Source of the DNA: CALBRZ01 sp964511065
GTDB taxonomy: Bacteria; Planctomycetota; Planctomycetia; Pirellulales; S012-138
DNA length: 64,000 bases
Assembly (NCBI GenBank): GCA_964511065.1
Contig: CAZEEG010000009.1
Coordinates: 1-64,000, forward strand
Reading direction: 5' to 3'
A program made the translations under genes and the position numbers. A model generated the notes under the pieces. The model was not told the DNA's origin, searched no databases, and saw only the letters and a program-made list of their open reading frames with translations. This document shows positions 1-9,152 of the stretch, piece after piece. Each line of letters begins with the position of its first letter. Position 1 is the first letter of the stretch.

Positions 1-78
1 ATGATGATGAAAGTCGCTTATATCCTGAAATGGTTTGAAAAATACGGCGGCGAACTGCTTGAGGAAAAAAGTGAGTGA
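1..78 (+). CDS. C-terminal fragment of an unidentified protein (left edge)
   Basis: An open frame runs from base 1 to a TGA at 76-78 and ends in the charged sequence GGELLEEKSE. Three ATG codons sit at the very edge, so any of them could be the true start, but the frame is more likely the tail of a gene beginning outside the window. It is 25 residues long, rich in Lys and Glu, with a lower GC content than its surroundings. It converges on the kinase gene whose stop lies 10 bases away. The family is not recognised. Confidence 0.35.
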   Translation: MMMKVAYILKWFEKYGGELLEEKSE

Positions 79-87
79 TGGGGGCGC

Positions 88-1878
88 TTACGCCTTCTCT
101 GCCCGTTGGCGGTAGTACTTCAAGCCGGGTACAAAGAAGGCCGCGGCCGATACCAGCCCAAAAATCGAAATGGCATAGGTTGGCCAGAGGGCCATCGGGA
201 TCGCCGTCAGGTACAACAGCGCCGACTGGATATAGAACCGGCCGGAAAGTACGCCTGCCTTGGCCAAGAAGGTGCTGCCGCTGATGAGCGCCAGCACCGG
301 AGCCAGGCTCAGGACCGGCAAGCGCGGCATCAAGAGCCGTTCAACCAGGAACAATAGCCCAGTGGCGAACATGCTGCCGGCCCAAATATGGGCAATCTGC
401 CGTTCGACAAAGGTGACGGGCCCAGCCCGGCGCCGCAGCCACCAGAACACGCCCGCCCAAGCTCCCAGGCCAACGGTCCAAAGGCCCACGTAAGGCCAGG
501 CCGTGGCGATGCCGGCCAGTTGCATGGCATTCGTCAGCAGGCACACGACGAGCAGCGCCGCGCTGTGCAGCATCCACAGCAGGCCCCAATTCTCAAGAAT
601 GGTCGCGTGGTGCGTCTCGCGGAACCAGCGGCCGATTACCTGCCGGAAGGCACCGCTGCGGGCGGAGATCGGTTCGCCCGCCAGGTACGCTTTCAGGTCG
701 GCCGCCAGTTCTCCCGCCGTGGCATAGCGAAGTTCCTGGAGCTTTTGCAAACAGCGGAGTGCGATCATTTCCAGGTCGCGATCCACCTTGGGATTGAGCA
801 CCCGCGGAGGCAGCGGGTCTTGTTCCAACACCAACAAGACGGTATCGACCGGCGAGGCCGCTTGAAATGGTGGCCGGCCGGTGAGCATCTGGTACAGGAT
901 CGCGCCCAGGCTGTAGACGTCGCTGGCCGGGCCCAGTTCGCCGCGGCCTCCGGCAGCCTGCTCGGGCGCCATGTAGGCGGGCGTGCCGATCACGGCCCCC
1001 GTGCGCGTGAGGCTGGCCGCGGAATCAAACTGCTTGGCCAGGCCAAAGTCGCTCACGTGCGGATGGTCCTGTTCATCGATCAGGATATTGGAAGGCTTCA
1101 AATCGCGGTGCAGCACGCCTTGCGAATGCGCAAAGTCGATCGCCTCGGCCACCACCGCCAAGACCTCAGCCGACTCCCGCGGCGGCAAGGGGCCGTCGGC
1201 CAACCGCCGGGCAAGCGTGGTTCCGCGCACCAGCTTCATGGTGAAGTAGGGCCGCCCGCCAACTTCGCCCACCTCATACAGCGGCACGATATGAGGGTGC
1301 TCCAACCTGGCGGCCGCTTCGGCCTCGAACCGGAACCGTGAAACCTCCTCGGCCGACGCGCCATCGCCTGAGCGCAACATCTTCAAGGCAACCGACCGGC
1401 CCAGCGAGGGTTGATGCGCCTGGTAAACCACGCCCATCCCTCCGCGTCCCAATTCAGCCTGCAATTCATACTGGCCGAACATGCAGGGCAGATGGCGTCC
1501 AAAGCCCGACCCGGCCCCTGGGGATACCAAGCCATCATCTGCCCCGCCAGTGGCTGGTTCGCCGGTTGCGATTGGCCCGGGTGAATGTTGCCTTGCACCG
1601 GCGGATTCCAAGGCCAGTGCGCCAGAGGCCATTTCCTCGGCAATCAACACGGCCGGCCAGAGCCGCATCAGTTCGGCCGCTAAGTCTGGCGCGTCTCGGC
1701 ATGCGGCCTGAAGGTTTGGTGTCCGCCCCGCGCGCAGTTCGTCCGTTAGCAACTCCAGCAGCGCAGCCAGCCGGTCGTCGTCGGCCGAGGGGGCCGAAGC
1801 CGCACCAGACGCCGCAGCCGATGGTTGTGCCGGCGTGCTTTCAGACTCCGGAGACATACGGCGGGGGGAACGGCTCAT
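88..1878 (-). CDS. Membrane-anchored serine/threonine protein kinase
   Basis: A PknB-type Hanks kinase that transfers phosphate from ATP to Ser/Thr of target proteins, probably at the inner membrane. Residues about 137-400 form the kinase domain: glycine loop GRGGMGVVY (144-152), ATP-binding Lys in VALKML (166), catalytic HRDLKPSN (from 257), DFG (277-279) and a GTPAYMAPEQ activation segment. All catalytic residues are present. A Ser/Ala-rich stretch precedes it. The C-terminal ~170 residues hold several hydrophobic helices instead of the extracellular sensor many PknB kinases carry. The start at 1878 is chosen because its ATG overlaps the stop of the upstream nucleosidase gene as ATGA; an ATG at 1914 is also in frame. 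The substrate is unknown. Confidence 0.9.
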   Translation of the reverse strand: MSRSPRRMSPESESTPAQPSAAASGAASAPSADDDRLAALLELLTDELRAGRTPNLQAACRDAPDLAAELMRLWPAVLIAEEMASGALALESAGARQHSPGPIATGEPATGGADDGLVSPGAGSGFGRHLPCMFGQYELQAELGRGGMGVVYQAHQPSLGRSVALKMLRSGDGASAEEVSRFRFEAEAAARLEHPHIVPLYEVGEVGGRPYFTMKLVRGTTLARRLADGPLPPRESAEVLAVVAEAIDFAHSQGVLHRDLKPSNILIDEQDHPHVSDFGLAKQFDSAASLTRTGAVIGTPAYMAPEQAAGGRGELGPASDVYSLGAILYQMLTGRPPFQAASPVDTVLLVLEQDPLPPRVLNPKVDRDLEMIALRCLQKLQELRYATAGELAADLKAYLAGEPISARSGAFRQVIGRWFRETHHATILENWGLLWMLHSAALLVVCLLTNAMQLAGIATAWPYVGLWTVGLGAWAGVFWWLRRRAGPVTFVERQIAHIWAGSMFATGLLFLVERLLMPRLPVLSLAPVLALISGSTFLAKAGVLSGRFYIQSALLYLTAIPMALWPTYAISIFGLVSAAAFFVPGLKYYRQRAEKA

Positions 1879-2765
1879 TCCAGGCTCCGGGCGGGATCCT
1901 CGGGCGGGGGACACAGTTCGACCACCACCTGCTCCAGGAACTTGGCCAACGTGTCCGCGGCAATCAGGGCATTTTCCTTGAGGCGATACAAGTCCTTAAT
2001 GCTGCCGGGCCGCCGAAACACGGCCCCGAACGCGGCCCCCAGGCGCCCGGCCGTGGTCTTTTGCTTCACCAGTTGAAATACCTCGGGCGGCAACGTTTCC
2101 TGGGCCGTATCGCTTACGACGCGCACGCCCAGGCATGGTACGCCGTGCTGCTGGCAGGTGGTCAGCACCGCCTCGGTTTCCATATCCACGGCCAAGGCAT
2201 CGAATTGTTGGCGCAGCTTGGCTTTCTCGTCGGCCGTGCGAATGATGCGATCGACCGTGAGCAAACGCCCCACGTGCAGGGAGTCGATTTTGCGTGCCTC
2301 GGCCGCGATCGAAACGGCCAGCGGTTCGCTGCCGCCATCGGTAACGACTTCGTTGGCGATCAGAATGTGATTGCGCTGGAGGGCGGCATCGAGCCCGCCG
2401 CAAAAGCCGGCCGAGATGACCACCGCTGGGCGGTGTCCCAGAATCAGCGCTTCGGTGGCGTGGGCTGCGGCCTTGCGTCCTGTGCCCGACTGCACCGCTA
2501 CCACCGCATGCCCTGCGAGTTCGCCGCGCACCACGGTCAGTTGATTCCCCCGGGTACGGACGAGGCCCGCCATGCGATCTTCCAGGCAGCCCATCTCTTG
2601 CGGCAGGGCGAACACCACCCCGACTTCGGCCGGTGCCGAAGGGCCGCCGGATTGCGATTCAGACCTCGACTGCATGTATTGCCGCGCCGCATCGCCGGCG
2701 GCCTTGAGCACTTGCTCCTTGCCGGCGTAGAGCAGCCATCCTCGCAGCAAATGATGAAACGCCAT
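1875..2765 (-). CDS. MTA/SAH nucleosidase-like protein (phosphorylase superfamily)
   Basis: A 296-residue PNP/UDP phosphorylase-superfamily protein, closest in appearance to 5'-methylthioadenosine/S-adenosylhomocysteine nucleosidases or the related squalene-hopene-associated phosphorylases. Visible motifs are VGVVFALPQEM (about 48-58, with the Glu typical of the N-terminal catalytic site), SAGFCGGLD (118-126), VDMETEAV (193-200, substrate-binding Met-Glu) and VVSDTAQ (Asp at 219, the position of the catalytic Asp). About 45 residues precede the domain, longer than the usual ~230-residue enzyme. Its TGA overlaps the start of the kinase gene, so the two are probably cotranscribed and translationally coupled. 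The exact substrate cannot be assigned by eye. Confidence 0.8.
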   Translation of the reverse strand: MAFHHLLRGWLLYAGKEQVLKAAGDAARQYMQSRSESQSGGPSAPAEVGVVFALPQEMGCLEDRMAGLVRTRGNQLTVVRGELAGHAVVAVQSGTGRKAAAHATEALILGHRPAVVISAGFCGGLDAALQRNHILIANEVVTDGGSEPLAVSIAAEARKIDSLHVGRLLTVDRIIRTADEKAKLRQQFDALAVDMETEAVLTTCQQHGVPCLGVRVVSDTAQETLPPEVFQLVKQKTTAGRLGAAFGAVFRRPGSIKDLYRLKENALIAADTLAKFLEQVVVELCPPPEDPARSLE

Positions 2766-2870
2766 GGGCGCTACTCGCTAGCTGAAAATCGTTGGGGTGA
2801 CGAACCACCGGCGGGGGGCCAGCGGCCGCGTCTCCAGTAGTGGCCGTGCCTCCGACATTCGAACTGGGCG

Positions 2871-2970
2871 TTCCGATCGGCCGACAGGTTGCCAACATTT
2901 CGTCCAGGTCGGTCATTCGGCCATCGGCTCGGCAGTCGAAGGACTTCCCGATCGGTCGGCAGGTTGCCAG
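2871..2970. repeat. Imperfect direct repeat in the intergenic space
   Basis: Two copies of a sequence close to CGATCGGYCGRCAGGTTGCC lie about 74 bases apart (near 2875 and 2949), differing at two transitions. They fall in the 406-base space between the nucleosidase gene and the exported protein at 3172. No gene is supported here. Function is unknown; a regulator binding site or a remnant small duplication are both possible. Confidence 0.5.
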
Positions 2971-3171
2971 TGCGCAGCGGGCCGGCGGTTCCTCTGCCAT
3001 TCTACCCGATGTCAAGCCCAACTGCCGTTTACCGAACGTGGCGGTGCGAGTATGTTCCCCGGACTTTTCCCATGGGGGCCGCTTCAACCGCAGGCGTTGC
3101 TGGCTGTCTTGCCCATCTTTGCGCGGCGTGCGGCAAGTGTTTCCAGCCCCCTTCGACTTGGAGAATGTGGC

Positions 3172-3918
3172 ATGATACAGCTTCGCGGCCTGCTGGCATG
3201 GCTAGCCCTGGGTGCAAGCCTGACGTTTGCCGAAGACTTCCGCATTCGCAACGAGGTCTACTCCGGCAACAAGCAGATTTCAGAAACCATCACGCTGTTT
3301 CGGGGCGGCCAGGTGTACGACATTCTCCGGGCACCCGACGAAATCGTGGTGTTCGATCCGGTTCGGAGTCGGTTTGTCCTGCTCAAGCCGGCCCGCAGCA
3401 TACGCACCGAGATTACACTCGATCAGATCAATCGCATGGTTGAGGACCTGAAGGTCGAGTTGGTCAATCGCGGCGGCGGTCTGCAGCAGTTCCTGGCTTC
3501 GCCCTCTTACGAAATCAAGCAGGAGAACGCGAAAGAAACCCGGTTTGAGGGCGACTACGCCAGTTACGTGGTGAAAACGGAGAAAGCTGCCAGCCTGCTC
3601 GCGGCCCGGCAGTTTTCGCAGTTTTCCGACGCCTATACCCGGCTGAACGTGATGAACAACCCGGCCCTCTTGGCCCGGCAGCCCATCAATACCTGGCTGG
3701 CCGATCAGGAACGGGTGCCGACTGAAGTGGAAGTGACGTATTACAAGAAGACGCTGGGCATCCGCTCCAAGCAGCAGTCGTACCGCAGCGAGCACGCGAT
3801 CACCTGGTTCCTATCGCAAGATGACCTCAAGCGCATCGAGAAGATCGACCGCTGGCTGGTGACGTTTGAAGCGGTCGATTTCGACACGTATCGCAATGCC
3901 TCGGCACTTGAGAACTGA
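3172..3918 (+). CDS. Exported hypothetical protein
   Basis: A 248-residue protein with a signal peptide (hydrophobic LLAWLALGASLTFA, likely cleaved before Glu-Asp-Phe) and no further membrane segment. The mature part alternates beta-like stretches early (ETITLFRGGQVYDIL, IVVFDP) and a helical, charged second half. The fold of the first half resembles outer-membrane lipoprotein-sorting type domains only in general layout, so no function is claimed. The frame stays open upstream to 2797, but the ATG at 3172 is preferred because it places the signal peptide at the N-terminus. It is a probable single-gene unit. Confidence 0.75.
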   Translation: MIQLRGLLAWLALGASLTFAEDFRIRNEVYSGNKQISETITLFRGGQVYDILRAPDEIVVFDPVRSRFVLLKPARSIRTEITLDQINRMVEDLKVELVNRGGGLQQFLASPSYEIKQENAKETRFEGDYASYVVKTEKAASLLAARQFSQFSDAYTRLNVMNNPALLARQPINTWLADQERVPTEVEVTYYKKTLGIRSKQQSYRSEHAITWFLSQDDLKRIEKIDRWLVTFEAVDFDTYRNASALEN

Positions 3919-4217
3919 TTCCCGGCCAGCGCGGTCACGGCTTAGGACAGACATCGCCCTTTAGCAGACATCGCCCAGTGTCCGACGTGGCCCTCCGCTT
4001 GCGTCTCACGGGCAATGGGCGGCCAATAATCCCTGTTGCCGCTAAGATTGCCAGCCGCCGAGAGCCGAAGTAATCCGGAAGGCCCCCCTGGTGGCCGGTG
4101 CGGCGGCAGCAGTGAGTGCGCCGCGAGCATTGCCACCTGGCACCTTCCTGGCTGCACCTGGCAGTCACCGTAATCTCCCGCAGTCCACCACGGTCCTACT
4201 TCACGGCGCGCCGCGAC

Positions 4218-5300
4218 ATGGTGCTGAAAGCGTTCGCCGCCGCTTTGCTTTTCGCTTGGGCGTTCACCGGGCCCATTGCTGGCGCGTGCGCGCAATCAAC
4301 CGAACAACCGCGGCGGCTGGCCGGCCAGCGGTATCTCGCGCCCCGGAACGATGTGGCGGGCGACCACGAGATTCGCCGGCTGCCCGATATCCGCCTTTCG
4401 CGGCTGGATCCCAATCTGCGCATGCCGGAGCGGGATATCGATCAGGCCGATGAGCCCGTTTACAGCCCTTCGTTCTCGTCCGATCCGTTGATCGTCCCTG
4501 ACGAGGTCGAGGTGACGCTGGCCGCGGCAACGCGGCCCTCAGCTTTTCAGATGGCGAGCATCACCGCCACCCGGGTTGTGGACGAAACCTTCTCCATCAC
4601 CGACCTGGAAGCCTTTGGCGTCTGGGCGCTGCCAGTGACCCCCCAGGCTCCCTTGATTCTGACGCCCGGGTTTGGCGTGCATGATTTCTCGGCCGACGAA
4701 CCGCCCGGCATTCCGACATTGCCCGAGGAAGTGTTCGACTTCTACCTGGATTTTCGCGTGCTATACAAGCACAGCGAACGCTTCTCGATCGACCTGGCGG
4801 TAACGCCCGGCTATTACAGCGACCTGCACAACAAGAGTTCGGACGCCTTTCGGATCGGCGCGCGGGCACTCACCATCACCACGTGGACGCCAACTCTCAA
4901 GACGATTGGCGGCGTGGTGTACCTCGACCGCGACGATTACCCGTTCGTTCCGGGGGCCGGGCTGATCTGGACACCGACCGCGGATTGGGACATTCACATT
5001 GCGATGCCCAAGCCCAAGGCGGCGTATCGTTTCGACGCCAACCCCGGCCGCGAGCGCTGGGTGTATCTGGCGGGCGAGTTTGGCGGCGGGGCCTGGGCCT
5101 TTGAGTACGATGGCCGCGACGACGTGATGAATTACAGCGATCTGCGCTTGTTGACCGGCATCGAACAGCGCGGGCCGGCGGGGCCGGCCTTCCGCTTGGA
5201 AGCCGGTTACGTCTTCGCACGGAAAGTGGAGTTCAACCGCGCGCCGGAAAAGTTCGAACCCGACGACGCATTCTTGATTCGCGGCGCGCTCACCTACTGA
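4218..5300 (+). CDS. Probable outer-membrane beta-barrel protein (DUF6268-like)
   Basis: A 360-residue exported protein. The start at 4218 gives an N-terminal signal peptide (MVLKAFAAALLFAWAF, cleavage near ACAQS). The C-terminal ~220 residues show alternating hydrophobic/polar strands rich in Tyr, Trp and Phe (for example DFYLDFRVLYKH, RWVYLAGEFGGG, FRLEAGYVFARKVEF) and end in a strand closing with an aromatic (GALTY). This is the usual pattern of an outer-membrane barrel. The layout matches the DUF6268 group seen in planctomycetes; the family name is from memory and would need a profile search. Cargo or role is unknown. Confidence 0.7.
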   Translation: MVLKAFAAALLFAWAFTGPIAGACAQSTEQPRRLAGQRYLAPRNDVAGDHEIRRLPDIRLSRLDPNLRMPERDIDQADEPVYSPSFSSDPLIVPDEVEVTLAAATRPSAFQMASITATRVVDETFSITDLEAFGVWALPVTPQAPLILTPGFGVHDFSADEPPGIPTLPEEVFDFYLDFRVLYKHSERFSIDLAVTPGYYSDLHNKSSDAFRIGARALTITTWTPTLKTIGGVVYLDRDDYPFVPGAGLIWTPTADWDIHIAMPKPKAAYRFDANPGRERWVYLAGEFGGGAWAFEYDGRDDVMNYSDLRLLTGIEQRGPAGPAFRLEAGYVFARKVEFNRAPEKFEPDDAFLIRGALTY

Positions 5301-5318
5301 GCGCCACAGACTTGCCGT

Positions 5319-6032
5319 TCAGTCCAGTTCGCCAATCTTCAAGTTCCGCCACCGGACTTGCTTGCCGACCTTGCTTTCGTCGTTACCCACGCCGTGCACC
5401 TGCAGCGCGATAAAGCCGCGGGGCGTTAGCGAATCGGTAAGATCGGCGGCAGGCACGCCGTTGATCCAGGTCTTGATGGAGTCGCCGCGGCACTCAATCC
5501 GGAAGTGGTTCCACTGGTTCTGCTTGAACGCGGACTGGGCGGGCTTGTTATTGGCCAGATTGTTGAGCCATCCCCGGCGGCCTTCATCGTAGATACCGCC
5601 GCTCCAAGCGCGGCTGGATGGGTCGATCTCCACCTGGTAGCCATGGACTCGACCGGCCGGAATTTTGATGGTGCGGTCGCCGGCCTGCACCTCGCGCGGC
5701 TCATCAAACACCTGGCTGCGAATCTGCACGCCCGAGTTCAATGGCGGATCGACCTTGAACTCCAGCTCCAGAATGAAATCGCCATACTCCTGCTTCGTAC
5801 ACAAGAAACTGTTGGGCGTGGCGGGCACCGACGTGCCGACAATGACGCCGCCTTCCTCAATGTGATACTTGGCCTTACCGCCATGCTGTACAAACGCATC
5901 GAGGCTCTTGCCATCGAACAGCGGTTTTAATGATTCGTTCTCGCCGGCCGAGGTGGTGGACGAACCAACCAGCGACCAGCCCAGCAGCGCCGCGGCAAAG
6001 GCCGTAGCGTGAAGTACCCTCGTTGAACGCAT
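5319..6032 (-). CDS. DUF1080 (3-keto-disaccharide hydrolase-like) exported protein
   Basis: A 237-residue secreted protein of the DUF1080 family, a concanavalin-like fold with members described as 3-keto-disaccharide hydrolases. The family start LFDGKSLDAFVQHGG is followed by EYGDFILELEFKV, NSGVQIRSQ, WNHFRIECRGDSIKTWING and the terminal RWRNLKIGELD, all typical landmarks in order. The ATG at 6032 yields a clear signal peptide (ATAFAAALLGWSLVGSSTTSA); the frame is open further upstream without coding character. It converges on the barrel protein gene with 18 bases between them. It is one of three DUF1080 copies in the window. Confidence 0.9.
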   Translation of the reverse strand: MRSTRVLHATAFAAALLGWSLVGSSTTSAGENESLKPLFDGKSLDAFVQHGGKAKYHIEEGGVIVGTSVPATPNSFLCTKQEYGDFILELEFKVDPPLNSGVQIRSQVFDEPREVQAGDRTIKIPAGRVHGYQVEIDPSSRAWSGGIYDEGRRGWLNNLANNKPAQSAFKQNQWNHFRIECRGDSIKTWINGVPAADLTDSLTPRGFIALQVHGVGNDESKVGKQVRWRNLKIGELD

Positions 6033-6580
6033 GATCGACGTTATCCTGTGCCAAGTATTGGAACGGTTGGATCGAACTTTGCGGCGCGAATGTCTGACGC
6101 CATGGATGCGCCGCCGCTGAAGCGCGTCCCTACTTCGAGTGCGAATCGAAGGTGCGAAGCAGAGCGCTAGCGGCTGCCTGGCCTTAGCGCCGCGGCATTC
6201 CACAGGCCCGCGACGAAGGCTGAAGCATAGGCGTTCCCATCGTAACTGCTCGCTTGGGCGGTCGCTATCCCCGCGTTCGCCGCACCGGGAAGGGGGAAAG
6301 GGACGAGTCGGGCCGCCATTGTGCAGGCTCGCCAGGATGGCGAGGGCGGTCAAGTAACCTCCGCCCGGCATGCCTGATGCTTGGGGGGTGCGCTGCCGCC
6401 TTCTCTAATGAACCGTGGGCCGCTGGTCGCCTTTTTCCGCCGCGCATGCTGCTGCGGTGCGGCTGCCACCCTTGAAACCATCTGCCAACCGCCGCACAAT
6501 GACCGCTCCCATTGATCCATTACGCGGCCGCGTCGGCGGTTGCCATCGAATATGAATCCACTTACCAGGGAAGAAGTTCC
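6033..6580. other. Intergenic stretch between divergent genes
   Basis: About 550 bases separating the divergent DUF1080 and sugar isomerase genes. Open frames in it lack a credible start, ribosome binding site or protein-like composition. No tRNA, repeat or terminator was seen. Both promoters must lie here, but no convincing -35/-10 pair was found by eye. Confidence 0.5.
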
Positions 6581-7591
6581 ATGTCGGGAAACAGCGTCAT
6601 TCTCAGCGGTTTTGCCGATGAGGCTGCCAACCAGAAGACCGCCGTGCAGCAGTTCTCGGCTTTTGCCGCGCTGGGGCTGCACTACTACAGCATCCGCTTT
6701 ATCGACGTGGGCGGCGGCGTCAAGAACGTGATGAAGCTCACCAAGAGCGAAATCACCGATATTCGCCACCTGATGGACGAGTACGGCCTGAACGTGGCGT
6801 CGATCGGCTCGCCCATCGGCAAGGTCAAACTGCAGGATGTGGAAGACGGCAGCAAGAACGAGTACATCCCGTTCGCCAAGTACCTCGATAAGGAAGTGAA
6901 AACCGCGTGCGAGCGGGCCCACGCCTTTGAAACCAAGCTCATTCGCGGGTTTTCGTTTTATCATCCCCGGGGTACGGATCCTCGGCAGCACCTTCCGCAG
7001 GTGGTCGACCAACTCGGCCAGATTGCGGAAACGTGCCACCGCAGCGATCTGATCTATGGCCTGGAGGTGGAAGCCAACCTGGTGGGCCAGAATGGCGAAC
7101 TGCTGGCGGAAATCCACAGCCAGGTGGATCACCCCGCACTGGTTCTGATTTTCGATTCGGCCAACCTTTCGACCCAGGGCTACAGCCCCGACGAGGTCTT
7201 CCAGCAGTACCTGGCAATGAAGCCGGGCATCGGCTGGATGCACATCAAAGATTACAAGCATCCCAGCCCGACCCAGCGGACGGATCACGTGGACGAGGAA
7301 GCGCTCAAGCACTTTGTGCCGGCCGACCAGGGCGACAGCGCGCACGAGATCATTCTCCGCGACTTCCGCGATTACATTCCCACGATTGAAGCTCGCCTGA
7401 AACCTCGCGGGGTGCCGGGCGTGTTCCTCGACCTGGAACCGCATGTGAAGGGCGGCGGGCAGTTTGGCGGATTCAGCGGCCCGGATGGGATGGGCGTGGC
7501 CCTCCGCAGTTTGTGCCGGGTGCTGGACTACGTGAAAATCGACTACCACCTGCGCGACTTCGACGACGTGCGCGCCGCCCGGGGCTTTTGA
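6581..7591 (+). CDS. Sugar phosphate isomerase/epimerase-type TIM-barrel protein
   Basis: A 336-residue xylose-isomerase-like TIM-barrel protein. The sequence begins ILSGFADEAA, continues with barrel strands such as YGLNVASIGSPIGKV and TKLIRGFSFY, and carries metal-site segments typical of the family: GLEVEANL (Glu), LIFDSANL (Asp), WMHIKDYKH (His and Asp) and FLDLEPH (Glu). Members isomerise or epimerise sugars, keto-sugars or inositol derivatives; the substrate cannot be told here. No signal peptide, so cytoplasmic. The ATG at 6581 is preferred because a GGGAAGAAG sequence lies just upstream; the frame extends to 6512 without such support. It is divergent from the DUF1080 gene, whose sugar products might be related. 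Confidence 0.85.
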   Translation: MSGNSVILSGFADEAANQKTAVQQFSAFAALGLHYYSIRFIDVGGGVKNVMKLTKSEITDIRHLMDEYGLNVASIGSPIGKVKLQDVEDGSKNEYIPFAKYLDKEVKTACERAHAFETKLIRGFSFYHPRGTDPRQHLPQVVDQLGQIAETCHRSDLIYGLEVEANLVGQNGELLAEIHSQVDHPALVLIFDSANLSTQGYSPDEVFQQYLAMKPGIGWMHIKDYKHPSPTQRTDHVDEEALKHFVPADQGDSAHEIILRDFRDYIPTIEARLKPRGVPGVFLDLEPHVKGGGQFGGFSGPDGMGVALRSLCRVLDYVKIDYHLRDFDDVRAARGF

Positions 7592-7776
7592 CGAGCGCAA
7601 GCGTCCCAGCGGCGAGTGCGGTTCAAGCGGCACGTGCCACGGCCGGATGGATCGTGGGGCCGCGGTTGCGCCTTGGACAATTCGCGTACCGGGGGCGGTC
7701 GGCCGGTGGAACCGGCTCTATGGGCGTGCGCTTCGAAAGTCGATCTATCGGAAGACGCGCGGAAACGGAACCGGCC

Positions 7777-8835
7777 CTACGGGCGTTGCCTGCCTGGTGC
7801 CAGCGATTGCAGGGCGTCCAAACGCAACGTGACCAGGTAGATTGACGTGCGGCCTTCGTGGCCCGAGTAGTAAGAAACCAGCACCTGGTTGCGATCTTCG
7901 TCGACCACAAAGCCTGGGTAGCTGGTATCGCCGCCGCTGGGCAGCACCAGCAGGTCGTGGAACTGTGCCGTTTGGGGATCGAACCACCACAGCGCCGTGG
8001 TGTACGGCCGGCTTTCATAGCTACGACTGCCGGCCAGCCAGGCCCCGCTGGGCAGTTGCACGAAGTTTGGCCCGCCAAAGAGCTTGTTGGCCTCTTTCAG
8101 TTCCCACTTGGTATACGGCGGCTTGGCCCGGCCGACGAACGCCTTGTTTTCGTGGTGGCGGATCATGGCGATCATGGTGCCGTCGTCTTCAAATCGCAGC
8201 GTGGTTTCAGTGGGCGACGACAGCTCCAACTCGGTCACGTGCTGATAGTGGATACCGTCGGTGGTCTTCAGCAGGTGCAACCGCCGTTTCGATCCTTGCG
8301 GAATCTGCTGCACGCAACCCCAGCCGGTATCGCCCCGCCAGGTGACGCGCCACAGCCAGTCCTGCCCGGTGATGATCGGCTCGGGAAACTGCACCTTTTG
8401 CGGGCTGGAGAAGTTCTCGCCGTTTTCGTCGGAGAAGGCCACGCGGCTTTCAATCTTCAGTCGCTTGCTGCCGTGGTAGTACGAAGCGCCGGTGTTGACC
8501 ATCAACCGGCCGTCGGGCGTGATACTCAGCTTGGGATCGCGCAGGTCGACATGCTGCTCGGCCAGCAGGGCAACCGACTCCCAGTTCTGACCATCGGCCG
8601 AACGGATGACGCGAATCGTGCCGTTGAGGCCCGGGATATGCCCTGAACCTTCGCGAAAGGTGCAATAGAGTTTGCCCTTGAAGCGGATGAGGTCGGTGAA
8701 GGCGCTGTGCTGGGCACGATCCCAAATCCGCTCAATGGATACGACCAATTTTTGTTCGTTGGTTTCTTCGGCGACGGCGACCGTGGCGAGAAGCAGCAGC
8801 AGACAACAACCGGCACCTATCTGGCGAGGTTTCAC
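7777..8835 (-). CDS. Exported sialidase/BNR-repeat-like protein
   Basis: A 352-residue exported protein with the six-bladed propeller layout of exo-alpha-sialidases. Asp-box-like segments include RSADGQNW, FSDENGENFSSP and KTTDGIHYQ. The catalytic Arg/Tyr/Glu set cannot be confirmed by eye, so the name refers to fold, not proven glycosidase activity. The start is a GTG at 8835, supported by a strong GAGGAGG ribosome binding site a few bases upstream and by the signal peptide that follows (LLLLLATVAVAEE). An upstream in-frame ATG at 8982 would put an unrelated segment ahead of the signal peptide and is rejected. Confidence 0.85.
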   Translation of the reverse strand: MKPRQIGAGCCLLLLLATVAVAEETNEQKLVVSIERIWDRAQHSAFTDLIRFKGKLYCTFREGSGHIPGLNGTIRVIRSADGQNWESVALLAEQHVDLRDPKLSITPDGRLMVNTGASYYHGSKRLKIESRVAFSDENGENFSSPQKVQFPEPIITGQDWLWRVTWRGDTGWGCVQQIPQGSKRRLHLLKTTDGIHYQHVTELELSSPTETTLRFEDDGTMIAMIRHHENKAFVGRAKPPYTKWELKEANKLFGGPNFVQLPSGAWLAGSRSYESRPYTTALWWFDPQTAQFHDLLVLPSGGDTSYPGFVVDEDRNQVLVSYYSGHEGRTSIYLVTLRLDALQSLAPGRQRP

Positions 8836-9152
8836 GATGTCCTCCTCTTGGAAATGCGGTTGGCGAGACAAGACCTGCCGTGTGACACGCCGCCCATCGT
8901 ACCTGCCGGGGCGGCGCGGCCAAACGGTTTGGGAGCAGTTCGCGCAATTCCCGCAGGCGGAGTGCTTGTCGCCACCCAGCAACCTATTTGCTTGAATCTG
9001 CTTCAGAGCAGTACGGGTTGAACCCAGGCGCGTGGGTTTGGCATCATCAGGCTGCTGCCGCGCGACCGCGGCAGTGGCGCTGTCCGGGCCGTTTGCATGG
9101 TCGAGGGCAGCGACCGTGCCATCCCTTTTACGTCATGCGAGCGCCTGCTGTT
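8836..9152. other. Intergenic stretch between divergent genes
   Basis: About 317 bases between the divergent sialidase-like and AhpD-like genes. It holds the AGGAGG site of the minus-strand gene at its left edge. No other gene, repeat or structured RNA could be supported. Confidence 0.4.

Noticed and set aside
1338..2840. Plus-strand frame of 500 codons
   Set aside because: It is antisense to the nucleosidase and the kinase N-terminus, which have intact catalytic motifs and coupled starts.
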